Shown here: piece by piece, positions 61,466 to 64,000 of the stretch
Layout: every line of letters starts with the position of its first letter
Position numbering within the stretch: position 1 is the stretch's first letter
Assembly: GCA_003599855.1 (NCBI GenBank)
Contig: QZKG01000006.1
Location: forward strand, 1 to 64,000
Direction: 5' to 3'
DNA length: 64,000 bases
From: Gaiellales bacterium
GTDB taxonomy: Bacteria; Actinomycetota; Thermoleophilia; BMS3ABIN01
The notes under the pieces: model-generated
Told to the model about the DNA's origin: nothing
Databases searched by the model: none
What the model saw: the letters and a program-made list of their open reading frames with translations, nothing else
Position numbers and translations under genes: made by a program

Positions 61466-62851
61466 TCAGGCGCGCAGCCTGTCCTTCACCTCGCGCGCCC
61501 TGGCCCTGGTCTCCTCTTCGTCTATGGTCAGGATCACCTTCTTGTCATAGATGGTCCTGCCGGCCACCATCTTGAAGAAGACGTCCTCCTGGCTGGCGCC
61601 GTACACCAGGGATGAATAGGGGTCGTAGATCGGCGTGAAGTGGCTGAACTCCATGTCCACGACGATGATATCCGCCTGCTTGCCGGGTTCCAGGGTGCCC
61701 ACGGCATCCTCCATGCCCAGCGCCCGCGCCCCTCCCAGCGTCGCCATCTGCACGCATTCGGCGGCGCCCAGTACAGTGGCGTCCTGGCGCATCGCCCGGT
61801 GCAGGAAGATGGCGGTCCGCATCTCGCCGAAGATATCCATGATGTTGCTGCTGGCGGGGGAGTCGGTACCGAAGCCGACCCTGATGCCCGCCTCGAGGAA
61901 CGCCGGGAGCGGCGCGACGCCGCAGCCGAGCTTGGCGTTGCTCTTGGGGCAGTGGGCGATCGCCACGTCGCTTTTTGCCAGGATATCGATGTCTCGGGGG
62001 CCGGCGTTGACGCAGTGGACGGCCAGGACATCCGGTCCATAGACGCTCCATTGCTGCAGGTACTTCACCGGCGAGACGCCGAAAGGCTCGCGGCTGATGT
62101 AGTCCCAGCCCACTTTTTCCCGCAGGTCGTGGGCCAGCACGCCCGTGCCGGACTTGATGTAGGTGGATTCCGCCCGGCTCTCGGCCAGGTGGGTGGCTAT
62201 CTTCAGGCCCCGCTCGCGCGCCAGTTCCGCGATGGCCCGGTAGTGGTTGGCGCTGACGGTGTAGGGGGCATGGGGAAAGACGCCGATCTCGATCAGCCCG
62301 CCGGCCATCCCTTCCAGTTCATCCAGCCTGGCCGCCAGCGCCGCCATGTCCTCTTCCAACCGGTGGTCGTCAAGGCCGAACGCCTCCTGGTAGATGCGCG
62401 CCCGGAGGCCCGCGTCCCTGATGGCGTCGATGCTGGCGCCGAAGTACATCCCGTCGGCCAGGGTCGTTATGCCGGAGGCGACGCACTCGGACGCCCCCAG
62501 CCTGGCGCTGGCCACGTGGTCCGCCTCGCCCAGCAGCGAGCGGTAATCGATGAAGTCCAGGATCCAGGCGCCGAAGTTCTTGTCGTCGATCAGGCCGCGG
62601 AAGACCGAGTACTCCACATGGCTGTGGCAGTTGATGAAACCCGGCAGCAGGATCGAGTCGTGGAAGTCGAGAACCTTCGCCCCGGCAAAGGCGCCCATAA
62701 CCTCTGCCGCGGGGCCCACCGCCTTGATCAGCTCGCCCTCGACAGCCACCGCGCCATCCTGGACCGGCTCGGACGCGATGGGCAGGACCCAGTCAGACCT
62801 GAGAATCGTGATGCCGCCAGTGGGCGCGGCCGCTTCCCCTTGTTCAGTCAT
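61466..62851 (-). CDS. Amidohydrolase (TRZ/ATZ, MtaD-like)
   Basis: The 461-residue metal-dependent deaminase/hydrolase has the motifs CHSHVEYS (HxH metal ligands), FPHAPYTVS, THLAES, VHCVNA and FGTDSPAS (final Asp). This set is typical of the 5-methylthioadenosine/S-adenosylhomocysteine deaminase and chlorohydrolase group. Substrate cannot be fixed from sequence. ATG 62851 (MTEQGEAA) has GGAGGAG nine bases before it and is preferred to GTG 62920. It is followed closely by rpiB-pgi and diverges from the glycosyltransferase gene. Confidence 0.85.
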   Translation of the reverse strand: MTEQGEAAAPTGGITILRSDWVLPIASEPVQDGAVAVEGELIKAVGPAAEVMGAFAGAKVLDFHDSILLPGFINCHSHVEYSVFRGLIDDKNFGAWILDFIDYRSLLGEADHVASARLGASECVASGITTLADGMYFGASIDAIRDAGLRARIYQEAFGLDDHRLEEDMAALAARLDELEGMAGGLIEIGVFPHAPYTVSANHYRAIAELARERGLKIATHLAESRAESTYIKSGTGVLAHDLREKVGWDYISREPFGVSPVKYLQQWSVYGPDVLAVHCVNAGPRDIDILAKSDVAIAHCPKSNAKLGCGVAPLPAFLEAGIRVGFGTDSPASSNIMDIFGEMRTAIFLHRAMRQDATVLGAAECVQMATLGGARALGMEDAVGTLEPGKQADIIVVDMEFSHFTPIYDPYSSLVYGASQEDVFFKMVAGRTIYDKKVILTIDEEETRARAREVKDRLRA

Positions 62852-63087
62852 CTTTCGCCACTCCTCCATCGTTTCGTCTTCGCTGATGCTATCATCATAA
62901 TGGCCGGGCGTGTTTTTCACTAACCCGGCAGCACAGGCACGTCAAAACAGCCCCGTTCGCGCCAGGGCTTGAAGGCCAGGCCTCCTTGAGCATTGCTGTT
63001 TCTTTCTGTAGTATATTGCGGTCGAAAAGATAGTCCTTCCCGACCACGACGCCCGTCGGCCCGGATCGATCCGGAAAATGCCTGAAA

Positions 63088-64000
63088 ATGTTCAGCCTGA
63101 TAAAGAAAACCGAGAAGCAGACAGCAGGCGCGCCGGATGACACCGCGTCGGCCGCGGCCATCAGGAACGCAGGCCTGGCTTCACTCCTGGCATATGCCCT
63201 CTTCTGCCTGCTGGCGCTGTTCGTGCCCGGCGCCGACCGCTCCTGGTTCCCTCCATACATCGCCCTGCCGGTGTCGGCTGAAGACTCCTCGGGCCTGTTG
63301 GTGGTCGGGGTCCTCGTGCTGGCATGCGCCCTGTCTCTCTTCTTTCTCTTCTTCTATTCCCTGGGCCGGACGCGGGTGACGCTGCCGCCTTCGGACGGGC
63401 ACCAGGACAGCGCCGCCCGCACCGCCCTGCTGTTCGCGGCGGCCTTCAACATCCTGATGATCGCCTTCCCCACGCTGCTGTCCACTGACCTCTTCGATTA
63501 CGTGCGGCACGGGCGCATCTTCGCTGTCTACGGCGAGAACCCCATGACCGTGCCGGCGATCTACTTCCAGCACGACCCCTTCTTCAACCTCGGCGGCTGG
63601 GTCAGCACCGGCTCCGTCTATGGGCCTCTGCACGCTTACGTGTCCGGCGGGCTGGCGCTCTTGTCGGGCGACGGCGTCGGCGCCTCCTTCTTCGTCTTCA
63701 AGACCTTCTACATAGCCGTGAACCTGGTCAACCTGCTCCTGGTAGGCAGGATCGCCGATCGCCTGAGCCCCGGCTCCCGGACCAGGGCCATCGTCTTCTA
63801 CGGCTGGAACCCTTTCATCGTCATCATGGTGGCGGCCAACGGCCACAACGACATCCTCATGCTGGCCTTCGTCCTGGCCGCCGTGCTCTGTTACCTCGAC
63901 CGCCGCCTGATGCTGGGCGTTTTGTGCCTGACGCTGGCGACGCTGGTGAAGTTCATCACACTGCCGCTGCTGGTGCTCTACGTCGCCCTGATGCTGCGCC
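63088..64000 (+). CDS. Polytopic glycosyltransferase, MptB/GT87-like (partial)
   Basis: The reading frame is open from ATG 63088 through the window edge (at least 304 residues). It has about seven hydrophobic helices and the motifs STDLFDYVRHGRIF, YGPLHAY and GWNPFIVIMVAANGHND. The Asp after the first membrane segment fits the catalytic Asp of GT-C mannosyltransferases that use polyprenyl-phosphate-mannose (MptA/MptB-like). The N-terminal 30 residues are cytosolic and charged. The 3' end is missing, so the family call is provisional. Confidence 0.72.
   Translation, partial: MFSLIKKTEKQTAGAPDDTASAAAIRNAGLASLLAYALFCLLALFVPGADRSWFPPYIALPVSAEDSSGLLVVGVLVLACALSLFFLFFYSLGRTRVTLPPSDGHQDSAARTALLFAAAFNILMIAFPTLLSTDLFDYVRHGRIFAVYGENPMTVPAIYFQHDPFFNLGGWVSTGSVYGPLHAYVSGGLALLSGDGVGASFFVFKTFYIAVNLVNLLLVGRIADRLSPGSRTRAIVFYGWNPFIVIMVAANGHNDILMLAFVLAAVLCYLDRRLMLGVLCLTLATLVKFITLPLLVLYVALMLR

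Overview
The window is a GC-rich (roughly 63%) chromosomal segment of an anaerobic, diazotrophic bacterium. The murI-rph-rdgB order, the topA/tmk/holB neighbourhood, the stand-alone transaldolase beside a PGI of the tal-pgi type, an LPxTG-anchored protein and a mannosyltransferase-like membrane protein at the right edge suggest a deep-branching Actinomycetota lineage. The PSP1 (YaaT) protein, the NifI1/NifI2-containing nif operon, a near-perfect sigma-54 promoter and an archaeal-looking topoisomerase I are unusual for ordinary actinobacteria, so a Firmicutes-like or other deep lineage is not excluded. No rRNA, tRNA, CRISPR array or intact insertion sequence was seen.

Region 1 (1-14 kb) is accessory and surface-oriented. 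It holds an HNH nuclease, a lipoprotein, a frameshifted PD-(D/E)XK-like gene, a B12-type radical SAM enzyme, an ORF6N protein, an LPxTG-anchored chagasin-like inhibitor, a secreted metallophosphoesterase/beta-helix protein and a secreted Ig-like protein. The Ig-like gene lies behind a sigma-54 promoter and is followed by a 50-residue peptide gene with a RiPP-like leader. A composite dispersed repeat and REP-like palindromes recur between these genes.

Region 2 (14-34.6 kb) holds an unusual two-component pair, a hybrid PAS histidine kinase preceded by an attenuator-like RNA structure, and typA. It also holds transporters (two DHA2 MFS proteins, a P2-type ATPase, an AbrB/ABC-ATPase/ABC-permease operon), a YqaA-like protein, Hsp20 and two SHOCT-domain membrane proteins.

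Region 3 (34.6-43.8 kb, minus strand) is one tightly packed nitrogen-fixation operon: nifH-nifI1-nifI2-nifD-nifK-nifE-nifN-nifB followed by a MOT1-type molybdate transporter. NifH and NifDK form nitrogenase. NifI1 and NifI2 should switch it off by protein interaction when ammonium rises. NifB, NifE and NifN build FeMo-co, and the transporter should supply molybdenum. nifV, nifS, nifU and nifX are not in the window.

Region 4 (43.9-56 kb) is mostly housekeeping: a site-2 protease, a DUF362 ferredoxin-like protein, the holB-PSP1-murI-queT-rph-rdgB operon ending at a clear terminator, and topA-tmk. Region 5 (56-64 kb) holds sugar-phosphate genes (transketolase, transaldolase, PGI, RpiB), an amidohydrolase and the start of a polytopic glycosyltransferase cut by the window edge.
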